Shown here in pieces: positions 51,100 to 59,807 of a DNA stretch of 64,000 nucleotides (position 1 is the stretch's first letter; every line of letters begins with the position of its first letter). Made by a program: the position numbers and the translations under genes. The stretch spans positions 8,819-72,818 of the forward strand of contig NZ_JALNYS010000011.1 in assembly GCF_023229695.1 (NCBI RefSeq). Reading direction: 5' to 3'. A model generated the notes under the pieces. That model was not told where the DNA came from and ran no database searches. It saw only the letters and a program-made list of their open reading frames with translations. Origin of the DNA: Sulfuricurvum sp. GTDB taxonomy: Bacteria; Campylobacterota; Campylobacteria; Campylobacterales; Sulfurimonadaceae.

Positions 51100-51474
51100 T
51101 TAAAACTCGCGTTCTAAAGAGGAGCCTTCACAGCTTGAGCAACAAAAGTAGTCACTTTTGATCAGCTCAAGCTCTGAAGCGAAAAGTTCATCCATATCGA
51201 TGGAAGAGTTCTCAACTTCGACAAGATCCAATTCATCACTATTTCCGTGTACGATCCCATCGGATAGATAAAAATGGACCTCTTCATTCAGCTCTTTTTC
51301 CACTATCTCGGCACATAGATCACAAGGAATGGAAATACTCCCTGTTATTGTACCGTTTAATTGAACCAGATTACGCTTTTTCAGGGCTAAATTTCCTGAA
51401 AACACAGCATTCTCCCGTTTCACCTCAAAATCAAGAGGATTGTCGTTCACATGCTTAAACGGTATCCGTGTCAC
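51100..51474 (-). CDS. YceD/DUF177-family protein
   Basis: A 124-residue acidic protein with DLCAEIVEKELNEEVHFYLS and a Cys cluster FCCSSCEGS at the end, typical of the DUF177 family that precedes rpmF in many bacteria and is linked to 23S rRNA or ribosome assembly. Start is a GTG directly after the ndk stop (TAAGTG), so translation is probably coupled. Confidence 0.88.
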   Translation of the reverse strand: MTRIPFKHVNDNPLDFEVKRENAVFSGNLALKKRNLVQLNGTITGSISIPCDLCAEIVEKELNEEVHFYLSDGIVHGNSDELDLVEVENSSIDMDELFASELELIKSDYFCCSSCEGSSLEREF

Positions 51475-51888
51475 TTACGAGATCTCACGGCCTGAAAAGA
51501 AAAATGCGATTTCGTTTGCAGCATTTTCCAATGAATCGCTCCCATGTACCGCATTCGCATCGATGTTCTCTGCAAAATCGGCACGAATTGTACCGGCAGC
51601 CGCTTCTTTAGGGTTTGTTGCACCCATAAGATCACGGTTTTTAAGAACGGCATTTTCACCCTCAAGAACGGTGATGACTACCGGACCACTGACCATAAAG
51701 TCAACTAAGTCATTAAAAAATGGACGTGCGGCATGTACCGCATAAAATGCTTCTGCATCCTGTCTACTTAGTTGAACTTTTTTCATAGCTGCGATTTTAA
51801 GACCGTTACTTTCGAAACGATCTAAAATTTTGCCGATGACACCTTTTGCGACGGCGTCGGGTTTGATGATTGACAACGTTTGTTCCAT
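51475..51888 (-). CDS. ndk: Nucleoside diphosphate kinase
   Basis: A 137-residue NDK: EQTLSIIKPDAVAKG at the start, DFMVSGPVVITVLEGENAV, MGATNPKEAAAGTIRADFA in part, and the active-site His in NAVHGSDS. It equilibrates nucleoside triphosphates. ATG 51888 after ACAGGAGT is chosen over an upstream in-frame start. It heads the ndk-yceD-rpmF-plsX-fabH operon. Confidence 0.97.
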   Translation of the reverse strand: MEQTLSIIKPDAVAKGVIGKILDRFESNGLKIAAMKKVQLSRQDAEAFYAVHAARPFFNDLVDFMVSGPVVITVLEGENAVLKNRDLMGATNPKEAAAGTIRADFAENIDANAVHGSDSLENAANEIAFFFSGREIS

Positions 51889-52011
51889 CAATACTCCTGT
51901 TTTATGTGTAAAAAATAGAGTGCGATTATAGCGGTTTAATAATTTAGATAATATTAAAGATACTGAAAAATTGAGAAGTAGAAGTGTTTGCCCCAAAAGG
52001 GGCAATGGGGA

Positions 52012-52296
52012 TTAGTCGACGATGTTTGCTTTGTTCGCACGCATCTCAGCAGAGATATCTTCACGGTGAGACGGGCTTGCGCCGATCTCATCCCATGTGA
52101 TACAACCCTCAGTAGGACAGGCAGTCGCACATGCAGGCTCATCATGATGACCTACACATTCGACACATTTATCAGCGTATACGTAATAAATCTCTTCACC
52201 CGTTGGGTTATCGTCCTCGTCTACGATCGCTTCTACCGGACACTCGTCGATACAAGCGCCGCAGTTAATACAGGTATCATTAATGACTACTGCCAT
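52012..52296 (-). CDS. 2[4Fe-4S] ferredoxin
   Basis: A 94-residue ferredoxin with two clusters: CINCGACIDECPVEA and CVECVGHHDEPACATACPTEG. The second has an insertion (HHDEPACAT) between ligands typical of the Alvin/YfhL-type 2[4Fe-4S] ferredoxins. It carries electrons at low potential, possibly for reductive TCA enzymes. It is monocistronic between ndk and metK. Confidence 0.93.
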   Translation of the reverse strand: MAVVINDTCINCGACIDECPVEAIVDEDDNPTGEEIYYVYADKCVECVGHHDEPACATACPTEGCITWDEIGASPSHREDISAEMRANKANIVD

Positions 52297-52420
52297 AGGG
52301 TTCTCCTTAAATAAATAAATATGGGAAACTATAACAGAAGAATTTTAAACCCACCTAAAAAATAGGCAGGCAATTTGCAATATAGAGTCGGAGTGTTACA
52401 CAAGCGGAAAAAAAACGGGG

Positions 52421-53578
52421 TTAAAGACCTAAATAGGCCCGAATCGCATCGACTTTATCGGTCTTTTCCCAGGTAAAATCGGGCAGCTCGCGTCCGAAAT
52501 GGCCGTATGCCGCTGTTTGACGATAAATAGGGCGCAGCAGGTCAAGCGATTCGATAATCCCTTTTGGGGTAAGATTGAACAGCTCTTTGACACAGCTCTC
52601 AATTTTTTCTTCATCAACGACGGCGGTACCGTGGGTGTTGACCATAATCGAAATTGGCTTAACGACACCGATCGCGTAAGCCACTTGAATGGTTGCACGC
52701 TCGCAGGCTCCTGCCGCAACCAGATTTTTGGCAACGTAACGCGCTGCATAGGCGGCCGACCGATCTACTTTGGTCGGGTCTTTTCCGCTGAATGCCCCTC
52801 CGCCGTGAGGACAGCTTCCGCCGTAGGTGTCTACAATGATTTTACGCCCGGTCAATCCAGCATCGCCTTGCGGGCCGCCGATGACAAATTTGCCGGTAGG
52901 ATTGATGTGATAGACGATATTCGGGCTCATCAGTTCAGCTGGAATAACGTGTCGGATAACTTCAGAGATAACATCCGCATGGAGTTTCTCCTGAGAGATA
53001 TCGGGAGCATGCTGTGTGGAGACGACAACGGTCTCTACGGAAACCGGTTTGTCATCTACGTAGCGAACACTAACCTGTGCTTTACCGTCCGGACGCAGAT
53101 AGGGGATAATCCCCTCTTTACGTACTTGAGCAAGGCGTTCGGTAATCCGGTGAGCCAGATGGATCGGAAGAGGCATAAGAACATCGGTTTCGCGGCAGGC
53201 ATACCCAAACATCAATCCTTGGTCTCCCGCACCGATTTCGCCGTCTTCTTGATCAACCCCCTGGTTAATATCGGGAGATTGTTCTCCGATACCGTTAAGG
53301 ACGGCACAGGAGCGATAATCAAATCCGTAGGTAGCATCGGTATAGCCAATTTCGCGAACTACCTGACGGGCAATCTCCTGCATCGGAGCATAGGCAGTCG
53401 TCTTCAGTTCACCGGCAATGACACAAAATCCGTTGGATACAAGCGTTTCACATGCAACACGTGCTTTCGGGTCATCTTCTATGATGTAGTCCAAAATGGC
53501 GTCGCTGATTTGATCGGCCATTTTATCGGGATGCCCTTCGGTGACCGATTCGGAGGTGAAAATATACTCTTTAGGCAT
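52421..53578 (-). CDS. metK: S-adenosylmethionine synthase
   Basis: A 385-residue MetK: FTSESVTEGHPDKMADQISD at the start, GAGDQGLMFGYA, GGPQGDAGLTGRKIIVDTYG in part and GGGAFSGKDPTKVDRSA. It makes AdoMet from Met and ATP. Its leader (53579-53692) has a TATAAT box on the minus strand at 53692-53697 and a hairpin with arms CGTGC/GCACG (53610-53623). Confidence 0.97.
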   Translation of the reverse strand: MPKEYIFTSESVTEGHPDKMADQISDAILDYIIEDDPKARVACETLVSNGFCVIAGELKTTAYAPMQEIARQVVREIGYTDATYGFDYRSCAVLNGIGEQSPDINQGVDQEDGEIGAGDQGLMFGYACRETDVLMPLPIHLAHRITERLAQVRKEGIIPYLRPDGKAQVSVRYVDDKPVSVETVVVSTQHAPDISQEKLHADVISEVIRHVIPAELMSPNIVYHINPTGKFVIGGPQGDAGLTGRKIIVDTYGGSCPHGGGAFSGKDPTKVDRSAAYAARYVAKNLVAAGACERATIQVAYAIGVVKPISIMVNTHGTAVVDEEKIESCVKELFNLTPKGIIESLDLLRPIYRQTAAYGHFGRELPDFTWEKTDKVDAIRAYLGL

Positions 53579-53609
53579 AAAAATCCTTTTTATTTTGTAA
53601 GTAGGCTAA

Positions 53610-53697
53610 CGTGCTCTCGCACGGTTTAGCGTTGAAATAAACCTCTTGGTCGAAGCCCTATCTTCCAATGATCAGAGGGTGAAAGGGTGTGATTATA
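53610..53697 (-). promoter_or_regulatory. metK promoter and leader hairpin
   Basis: TATAAT reads on the minus strand at 53697-53692, about 114 bp before the ATG. A CGTGC-TCTC-GCACG hairpin flanked by weakly paired GCTAA/TTAGC lies at 53605-53630, about 30 bp before the start. It could shape the 5' UTR. I do not see the conserved core of a known SAM riboswitch. Confidence 0.4.
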
Positions 53698-54160
53698 GCA
53701 AATTGGATTTTAAAAAATCCCGTTCCCAGAAAAAATCGATCCAGTCGGTTGCTTCATGCAAGGAATAGTCGGGTTGGATCAAGGCGGTCGTTTTTGTGAA
53801 CAAAGCGGCACTTTTGAAAAGGATGTCCGGATAGTTCTGTGATAATATAGGCAACAATGCCTGCAATGTTTTGCCGCTGTCGACAATATCATCGACAATC
53901 AAGACTCGCCGAGAACGGCTGAAATCGCACTCCCCGAAAATAGTAACGGTGTCGCGTTGACGATCCTCGTCATAGCTTTCTATCCGAATACTTTGAAGAT
54001 TGCGTATATTCATGTACATACTTAAAGCGTGCGCTAATGTCATCCCCCCGCGTGCAATCGCTACAACCGTATCCGGTTCGAAGGGTTCACATTGATGTCC
54101 CAGTGTCAGAATATCGGTTTTAAAATGGTTGTACGTATAAAGTATCATAAATGCAATCAT
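53693..54160 (-). CDS. Purine-type phosphoribosyltransferase
   Basis: A 155-residue PRTase with the PRPP-binding loop VLIVDDIVDSGKTL at about 86-99 and VVAIARGGMTLAHALS. It resembles xanthine/hypoxanthine-guanine PRTases, salvaging purine bases; substrate is not certain. A second in-frame ATG at 54148 (MILYTYNHFKTD) is an alternative start. It is on the minus strand between metK and divergent der. Confidence 0.85.
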   Translation of the reverse strand: MIAFMILYTYNHFKTDILTLGHQCEPFEPDTVVAIARGGMTLAHALSMYMNIRNLQSIRIESYDEDRQRDTVTIFGECDFSRSRRVLIVDDIVDSGKTLQALLPILSQNYPDILFKSAALFTKTTALIQPDYSLHEATDWIDFFWERDFLKSNLL

Positions 54161-54179
54161 ATCATAAGGGCATCTACGC

Positions 54180-54209
54180 TATAATAAAAAAAATTCATTA
54201 TCGTATAAT
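54180..54209 (+). promoter_or_regulatory. Two TATAAT boxes in the leader of der
   Basis: TATAAT occurs at 54180-54185 and again at 54204-54209 in an AT-rich stretch upstream of der, and a family B-like GTTAACGTAGCC follows at about 54254-54265. A hairpin with arms ATCAAGA/TCTTGAT lies at 54268-54286. Confidence 0.4.
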
Positions 54210-54309
54210 AAGCGCTCACGCGTATAGGGCAATTCGTTGAAAAGGTCCCTTATGTTAACGTAGCCAATCAAGATTGCGTCTTGATGGGATGAAAAAAACA
54301 GGAATATTA

Positions 54310-55827
54310 ATGAAAAAATTAGCCATAATCGGCCGTCCGAATGTTGGCAAGAGTTCATTGTTCAATCGCCTTTTAAAGCAGCGCGATGCAATTACCTCTG
54401 AGCAGGCAGGAACGACACGGGATGTTAAAAAACGGATTGCCGTAGTAGTTGATAAGCAAGTCGAAATCCTCGATACCGGCGGACTCGACGAAGGGTGCGA
54501 GTTGTTCGACCGAATTAAAGAAAAGTCACTGAAAGCGGCGCATGAAGCCGATATCATCTTGTTTATGGTGGATGGTAAAAGTCTCCCGGAAGATGACGAT
54601 AAAAAACTCTTTTACGAACTCGAATCGATGGGGAAAGCGATCGCTTTGGTCGTTAATAAGATTGATAATGACAAAATGCAAGAGAAGCTATGGGAATATT
54701 ACGAGTTTGGAACCGACCGAATTTTCGGAATTTCGGTTGCCCATAACCGATCGGTTTTACCGCTTTTAAACTGGATAGCTTCGGAGCTGCCGGAGTCTTC
54801 CATCGTTACTCCTGAGAATGAAATCGCGGAAGAAGATGAGATGGACGGTTTTGATGCCGCTTTGAGAGCTTCTTCCGACGATGAAGAGTTTGATGATGAC
54901 GATTCAGAAGATGATTCGGACGAAGAGATCGATGACGAATCGATAGAAGCACTCGAAGAAGCATATCGCGGGATTGTCAAAGAGTACGAAGCCGGCGATA
55001 TCAACCAAATGAAAGTGGCGATTATCGGACGTGTCAACGTCGGTAAAAGCTCATTGCTCAATGCTTTGCTCGGTGAAGATCGTTCGGTTGTCAGTTCGGT
55101 TGCGGGGACGACGATCGATCCGATCGACGAAGAGGTCGAATATGAAGGGAAGAAAATTACGTTTATCGACACGGCGGGGATCCGTAAGCGGGGGAAAATC
55201 CTGGGGATTGAAAAATATGCCTTAATGCGTACCGAAGAGATGTTGGAGACGGCCGATATCGCGTTACTTGTTTTGGATGCGTCACAGCCTTTTATGGACT
55301 TGGATGAGAAAATCGCAGGATTCGTCGATAAAAACCGCCTTGCGTGTCTGATCGTTCTGAATAAATGGGATATGGCCCCGAAAGAAGATTACGACAAGAT
55401 TATCGAAGAGGTGCGTGACCGCTTTAAATTTTTAAGCTATGCCCCGATCATCACGATTTCGGCACAGAGTAAACAGCGTGTCCACAAGATTTTCGATATG
55501 CTTCTCAAAATCAACGAAAACTACTCGCAGCGTATCTCTACGGGCAAACTGAATGAAGTGATTCAGGCGGCAATGCGCAAGCATATCCTGCCGAGTATCA
55601 ACGGCCAGAATATCCGTCTCTATTTTGCGACGCAGTACGATATCCGTCCGCCGCGCATTGCGTTGATCATGAACAAACCGCAGGGGCTCCATTTCAGCTA
55701 TCGTCGCTATTTGACCAATCAGCTCCGCGCGCAGTTCGATTTTGAAGGGACGCCGATTCTGTTTAAAGCGAAAAGCAAAAACGGCAATCGAAAACCGCAG
55801 CCGCATAAGAAAAAAGCATCGTGGTAA
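54310..55827 (+). CDS. der: Ribosome-associated GTPase EngA/Der
   Basis: A 505-residue double GTPase: first G domain with GRPNVGKSSLFN, second with GRVNVGKSSLLN, each followed by DTGG/DTAG and NKxD motifs, then a KH-like C-terminal domain. It aids 50S assembly. Between the domains (about 185-235) is an acidic linker with EEFDDDDSEDDSDEEIDDES. ATG 54310 after GGAATATTA is chosen over an upstream in-frame TTG. Confidence 0.96.
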   Translation: MKKLAIIGRPNVGKSSLFNRLLKQRDAITSEQAGTTRDVKKRIAVVVDKQVEILDTGGLDEGCELFDRIKEKSLKAAHEADIILFMVDGKSLPEDDDKKLFYELESMGKAIALVVNKIDNDKMQEKLWEYYEFGTDRIFGISVAHNRSVLPLLNWIASELPESSIVTPENEIAEEDEMDGFDAALRASSDDEEFDDDDSEDDSDEEIDDESIEALEEAYRGIVKEYEAGDINQMKVAIIGRVNVGKSSLLNALLGEDRSVVSSVAGTTIDPIDEEVEYEGKKITFIDTAGIRKRGKILGIEKYALMRTEEMLETADIALLVLDASQPFMDLDEKIAGFVDKNRLACLIVLNKWDMAPKEDYDKIIEEVRDRFKFLSYAPIITISAQSKQRVHKIFDMLLKINENYSQRISTGKLNEVIQAAMRKHILPSINGQNIRLYFATQYDIRPPRIALIMNKPQGLHFSYRRYLTNQLRAQFDFEGTPILFKAKSKNGNRKPQPHKKKASW

Positions 55828-55881
55828 TGAGAGAGGGGTCATTGCGGGTGACCTCCCCCCTTTTATGAGCGGGGGAATATC

Positions 55882-56032
55882 AAAGCTGACCTTACGCACC
55901 TTGTCTCAACAAGTGCGAAAAGGTTAGTAATCTCCCGTATCCGAAAGATACGGGTAGCTTCAGGGGGGTGCAGGGGACAAATTGTCCCTGCCACTTTACG
56001 GGCTATGAGCGAAAAGTGTGTAACATCAGATC
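55882..56032. repeat. Family A element, copy 3
   Basis: AAAGCTGACCTTACGCAC at the left and GTGTGTAACATCAGATC at the right are imperfect inverted repeats of the family end. The inside has CCCGTATC/GATACGGG (about 55937-55956) and GGGGACAA...TTGTCCC. Over about 100 bp the inner sequence is nearly identical to copy 1 (1816-1968), same orientation. It ends 7 bp before the hemJ stop and lies between convergent der and hemJ. Confidence 0.82.
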
Positions 56033-56038
56033 AAAGAA

Positions 56039-56482
56039 TTAAAATGGTTTAACGATGACCAATGCAACGATACCGATCAACAAAAGGGTCGGTACTTCAT
56101 TGTAGATGCGAAAAAACTTTCCGCTTTTATAGGCTGTGTTTTCTTTGAGCTTGAGACGGTAGTGTCCGAGTGAGAAAAAGTAGGCGATCAAAATGGCGAC
56201 GAGGGTCATTTTGGCGTGCATCCAGCCCCCCATTCCAAATACATTTACCCCATAGTGTTGCGTAGAGAGCATGATGAGTGCTGTCCCTGAAATCAGTGTC
56301 GCCCAAAAAGAAGGGATGCCGATGTATTTGTAAATCTTCATCTCCATCACTTCAACGACGTCGATGAATCCCTGATTGGTACCGTTTTCGACATGGTAAA
56401 CAAAAAGACGAGGGAGATAAAAGAGTACCGCGAACCACGACACCATTGAGATAATATGAAACCAAAGGATCCAGTTGTACAT
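56039..56482 (-). CDS. hemJ: HemJ-type protoporphyrinogen IX oxidase (CopD-like)
   Basis: A 147-residue membrane protein with four hydrophobic segments: FHIISMVSWFAVLFYLPRLF, MKIYKYIGIPSFWATLISGT, GWMHAKMTLV with His and Lys, and a C-terminal EVPTLLLIGIVALVIVKPF. The His in WFHI and the Lys pattern fit HemJ, which oxidises protoporphyrinogen to protoporphyrin in heme synthesis. hemB lies elsewhere in the window. Confidence 0.88.
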   Translation of the reverse strand: MYNWILWFHIISMVSWFAVLFYLPRLFVYHVENGTNQGFIDVVEVMEMKIYKYIGIPSFWATLISGTALIMLSTQHYGVNVFGMGGWMHAKMTLVAILIAYFFSLGHYRLKLKENTAYKSGKFFRIYNEVPTLLLIGIVALVIVKPF

Positions 56483-56537
56483 GTGTTACGTCCTGTTAAT
56501 AAAAGTAGACGCAAGGGTACCTAAAAAAAGTTAACAC

Positions 56538-56969
56538 TTACAGATGTTTTTTGACCCAAGCGATAATTTGAGAGGCAGGAAGAGCACCGCTGAATTGATC
56601 AACGATGCGATTGTTTTTAAACGCGATAACGGTCGGTATCGATCGGATACCGAAGCGCCCCCCAAGGTTCTGCTCCTCTTCGGTATTGATTTTGATAAAT
56701 TGGGCTTTGAGGGGAAATAAACGTGCCGCCTCTTCGAATGCGGGTGCCATCGAACGGCAAGGGCCGCACCACGGGGCCCAAAAATCGGCGATGATCAATC
56801 GCTCATCGTTCAGAAGCAATCGATCAAGCTTCTCTTGGGTGACATTGAGAGGTTTTGTATCGAGAAGCGATCCTTTGCAGTGTCCGCATGCAGCTTTGGT
56901 GTAACTCTCTTTGACGGGAATGGCATTGACACCGCCGCAATGGGGGCAAACGATATTAATTTTTTGCAT
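56538..56969 (-). CDS. trxC: Thioredoxin 2-type protein with zinc ribbon
   Basis: A 143-residue protein: an N-terminal ribbon (CPHCG, CGHCKG) and a thioredoxin domain with active site WAPWCGPC and cis-Pro SIPTV. It reduces disulfides under oxidative stress. It is on the minus strand 105 bp after hpf. Confidence 0.93.
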   Translation of the reverse strand: MQKINIVCPHCGGVNAIPVKESYTKAACGHCKGSLLDTKPLNVTQEKLDRLLLNDERLIIADFWAPWCGPCRSMAPAFEEAARLFPLKAQFIKINTEEEQNLGGRFGIRSIPTVIAFKNNRIVDQFSGALPASQIIAWVKKHL

Positions 56970-57032
56970 AAAACCCTCGTTTCATATCTCTGTAAAATTT
57001 AAATTGTTTGGAAACCGACATCCCTTGCAGTT

Positions 57033-57053
57033 GAAGGGGTAACCAACCCCTTC
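57033..57053 (-). terminator. Hairpin downstream of hpf
   Basis: GAAGGGGT (57033-57040) pairs with ACCCCTTC (57046-57053) 22 bp beyond the hpf stop. No U tract follows on the minus strand, so termination strength is unclear. Confidence 0.45.
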
Positions 57054-57074
57054 TTCGAGATATGTATGTTGGGG

Positions 57075-57407
57075 TTATTCTGCTTCGACAACCTCTATTT
57101 CACGCAACGAAGTTGCCTGATGGTCTTTCATTTTATCGTGTAATCGGCGAAGTGCTTTATTGGCACGTTCGATTGCCATGTCGATAGCCGTATCAACATC
57201 TTCGTCGGAATCCGAGATAACAACCGGCTGTGCATGGGCGATATGCATATCAAATTCGACACCGACTTTATTTTTTTCTTTGGTAATCATAACGTTTACA
57301 GTAGTAATGTCGAGATGGTAACGCTTAAAATTTTCGATAGCCGCTCCAATGTGATCATTGAGATGCTGGGTAAGTTTAATCTCTTTCGAGCGAATTTGAA
57401 CATTCAT
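57075..57407 (-). CDS. hpf: Short hibernation-promoting factor
   Basis: A 110-residue HPF/RaiA: MNVQIRSKEIKLTQHLND, then FKRYHLDITTVNVMITKEKN and RRLHDKMKDHQ. It has only the N-terminal ribosome-binding domain, so it is the short form that works with other factors or alone. ATG 57407 with AGGA upstream is chosen; an upstream in-frame start would add 10 residues. Confidence 0.93.
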   Translation of the reverse strand: MNVQIRSKEIKLTQHLNDHIGAAIENFKRYHLDITTVNVMITKEKNKVGVEFDMHIAHAQPVVISDSDEDVDTAIDMAIERANKALRRLHDKMKDHQATSLREIEVVEAE

Positions 57408-57622
57408 AATAAATCCTTGATTTTTTGATTGATACACTGATGAAGCAAAACTCCGATCAGCTACACTGACGTTGACTCCTCTTCCGTTTTAGAAGACCCA
57501 TCCGCGATAAACTGCAACGTACAACAATTTGTAGTGACGTTTTCAATGAAAAATATAGCATATCTTTTCTTAATACGAAGCTTAAGACACTATGCGGGAA
57601 AATTGTCTCTATTCAAGGAGTA

Positions 57623-58591
57623 ATGGTGAGAGTTTTAACCGGTATTCAACCTTCAGGCGATTTACATATTGGGAACTATTTCGGTTCGATTAAGGCGATG
57701 ATCGAGTCGCAGGATGAGCATGAGGTATTTGCCTTCATCGCAAATTATCATGCAATGAGTAGCCTCAGCGACGGGGAGCGTTTAAGCCGTCTTACGATGC
57801 AAGCCGCGACCGATTTTCTGGCGCTGGGGATGGATCCGGAGAAAAGTGCTTTCTGGGTGCAGTCGGATGTGAAAGAGGTGCTGGAACTCTACTGGGTCCT
57901 CTCCGGTTTTACTCCGATGGGGCTGTTGGAGAGGGCCCACAGTTACAAAGACAAAGTGGCAAAAGGGATTGCCTCTAATCATAGTCTTTTCTCCTATCCG
58001 GTTTTGATGGCGGCCGATATTTTGCTGTTTGGTTCCGAGGTGATTCCGGTCGGAAAAGATCAGATTCAGCACGTCGAGATCGCCCGCGATATTGCGATCA
58101 AATTTAACAATCAATACGGCGAGATTTTCACGATTCCGGAGTTTCGCGTCGATGAGAACGTCGCGACGGTTCCCGGAATCGACGGGCAAAAGATGAGCAA
58201 AAGCTACGGCAATACGATCCCTATTTTTTCGGAAGAGAAGATTCAATCGAAAATCATTAAAAAGATCGTGACCGAAGCGGTACCGATGGAAGAGCCCAAA
58301 GAGTATGAGGGGTGCAATGTTTATAATATCGCCAAGCTCTTTTTGGATTATGAACAGACGCAGGCATTGCAGGAGCGCTATACGAAAGGGGGAGAGGGGC
58401 ACGGCCATTTCAAACTCTATACCCATGACGTGATCTGGGAATATTTTCGTCCGTATCGGGAACAAAGAGCCTATTTTGAGACACATCAGGATGAAGTGAG
58501 AGAGATCTTAAGTCTCGGTGCGGCCAAAGCAAGTGCAGCGGCACAGCCGATTATTGATAAAGTCCGTTCTGTAACGGGAATACGGTACTAA
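57623..58591 (+). CDS. trpS: Tryptophan-tRNA ligase
   Basis: A 322-residue TrpRS: TGIQPSGDLHIGNYFG (HIGH-like), QSLFSYPVLMAADILLF, and KMSKSYGNTI (KMSKS). It charges tRNA-Trp. AAGGAG precedes the ATG at 57623. It is followed 10 bp later by gmhA. Confidence 0.97.
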   Translation: MVRVLTGIQPSGDLHIGNYFGSIKAMIESQDEHEVFAFIANYHAMSSLSDGERLSRLTMQAATDFLALGMDPEKSAFWVQSDVKEVLELYWVLSGFTPMGLLERAHSYKDKVAKGIASNHSLFSYPVLMAADILLFGSEVIPVGKDQIQHVEIARDIAIKFNNQYGEIFTIPEFRVDENVATVPGIDGQKMSKSYGNTIPIFSEEKIQSKIIKKIVTEAVPMEEPKEYEGCNVYNIAKLFLDYEQTQALQERYTKGGEGHGHFKLYTHDVIWEYFRPYREQRAYFETHQDEVREILSLGAAKASAAAQPIIDKVRSVTGIRY

Positions 58592-58601
58592 AAGGGAAAT
58601 C

Positions 58602-59189
58602 ATGGAACGTTATATTCGAGCACAGATTGCCGATTCGGCAGCAACCAAACAGGCAATTTTGGAAAATGAAGCGCTGATCAACGTGATTATGAAGGTTGCA
58701 AAAGCGTGCGTCGAGGTGTACCGCAACGGTAAGAAGACCCTTTTGGCCGGTAACGGCGGCTCAGCAGCCGATGCACAACACATTGCGGCGGAATTGGTTG
58801 GGCGCTACGGATTTGACCGCCCCTCACTTCCGTCGCTTGCATTGACGACCGATACCTCCAATCTTACCGCTATCGGTAACGATTACGGCTATGAGAAAGT
58901 CTTTTCCCGTCAGCTGGAGGGGATGGCTCAGGAAGGGGATCTCTTTATCGGTATTTCGACGTCGGGGAATTCGCAAAATGTGATCAATGCGTTTGAATCG
59001 GCGAAAGATCGGGGAGTCACGACCGTTGCACTTGTCGGGCGCGACGGCGGAAAAATGGGAGAGATGGCCGATTATGCGATCATCATCCCCTCCAATGCGA
59101 CGCCGCGTATTCAAGAGTCGCATATTTTGATCGGTCATATCCTCTGCGATATCATCGAAAAAGAGCTTTTCGGCGGCGGAGTGGCATGA
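58602..59189 (+). CDS. gmhA: Sedoheptulose-7-phosphate isomerase
   Basis: A 195-residue SIS-domain isomerase: LLAGNGGSAADAQHIAAEL, YGFDRPSLPSLALTT and GISTSGNSQNV. It makes D-glycero-D-manno-heptose 7-phosphate for LPS core heptose. gmhB is the next gene after a family B element; hldD starts at 63468, so the heptose genes are split by other genes. Confidence 0.96.
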   Translation: MERYIRAQIADSAATKQAILENEALINVIMKVAKACVEVYRNGKKTLLAGNGGSAADAQHIAAELVGRYGFDRPSLPSLALTTDTSNLTAIGNDYGYEKVFSRQLEGMAQEGDLFIGISTSGNSQNVINAFESAKDRGVTTVALVGRDGGKMGEMADYAIIIPSNATPRIQESHILIGHILCDIIEKELFGGGVA

Positions 59190-59214
59190 TGAGCACATTG
59201 TGTTCGTATTTATC

Positions 59215-59291
59215 TGCCTCGACAGAGGCAAGCTTCAGTGCCACAGCGGCTAGCGTAGCCGAGCGGGGCTTTGCCCTGCTGGCGTTTTAAA
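59215..59291. repeat. Family B element, copy 4 (inverse orientation)
   Basis: TGCCTC-N4-GAGGCA (59215-59230), AAGCTTCAGTGCCACAGCGG, CTAGCGTAGCC, a hairpin around GGGGCTTTGCCC, then GGCGTTTTAAAA. The reverse complement aligns with 35751-35826; the forward right part matches 62998-63045. Confidence 0.75.
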
Positions 59292-59297
59292 ATAATA

Positions 59298-59807
59298 ATG
59301 CAAAAAGCATTATTTTTGGATCGTGACGGAGTCGTCAATGTTGAGAAAAATTATCTTCATAAGATAGAAGATTTTGAATTGATGGAGGGGATCGTCGACG
59401 TTTGCCGCCTTTACCAAAATCAAGGATACCTGATTATTATTGTCACGAATCAGTCGGGGATTGCGCGCGGGTATTATTCGGAAGAGGATTTTAAACGTCT
59501 TAGCGAATGGATGGTGGGCTATTTCAAAGCGTTGGGGATCAGGATTTCTCATATCTATCACTGCCCTCATCATGAGAGTATCGACGGTGCGTGCGAATGC
59601 CGAAAACCGGAACCGGGGATGTTTTTAACGGCACAAAAGCAGTACGATCTGGATATGAATCTTTCCGTCATGATCGGAGACAATGAACGGGATATTGAAG
59701 CGGCTATCCGTGCAGGAGTGGGACATAATCTCCTTTTGTCCGAAACGGCAACACACTCGAATGGCGATCGGATCGTTCGCAGCCTAAAGGAGTTGCTGGA
59801 ATGGTGA
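59298..59807 (+). CDS. gmhB: D-glycero-D-manno-heptose-1,7-bisphosphate 7-phosphatase
   Basis: A 169-residue HAD phosphatase: FLDRDGVVNVE at the N-terminus (DxD), VTNQSGIARGYY, the zinc-binding CPHHESIDGACECRKPEPGM in part, and IGDNERDIEAA. It removes the 7-phosphate in ADP-heptose synthesis. ATG 59298 is chosen, as the upstream in-frame start lies in a repeat. The last 7 bp overlap the asparaginase-like gene. Confidence 0.95.
   Translation: MQKALFLDRDGVVNVEKNYLHKIEDFELMEGIVDVCRLYQNQGYLIIIVTNQSGIARGYYSEEDFKRLSEWMVGYFKALGIRISHIYHCPHHESIDGACECRKPEPGMFLTAQKQYDLDMNLSVMIGDNERDIEAAIRAGVGHNLLLSETATHSNGDRIVRSLKELLEW

Noticed and set aside
52499..53629. 376-codon open frame antisense to metK
   Set aside because: It is the mirror of a clear metK coding sequence with strong codon bias; no family match and no ribosome site.
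53579..53692. SAM riboswitch in the metK leader
   Set aside because: Only one short hairpin is evident; the conserved cores of known SAM riboswitches are not visible.
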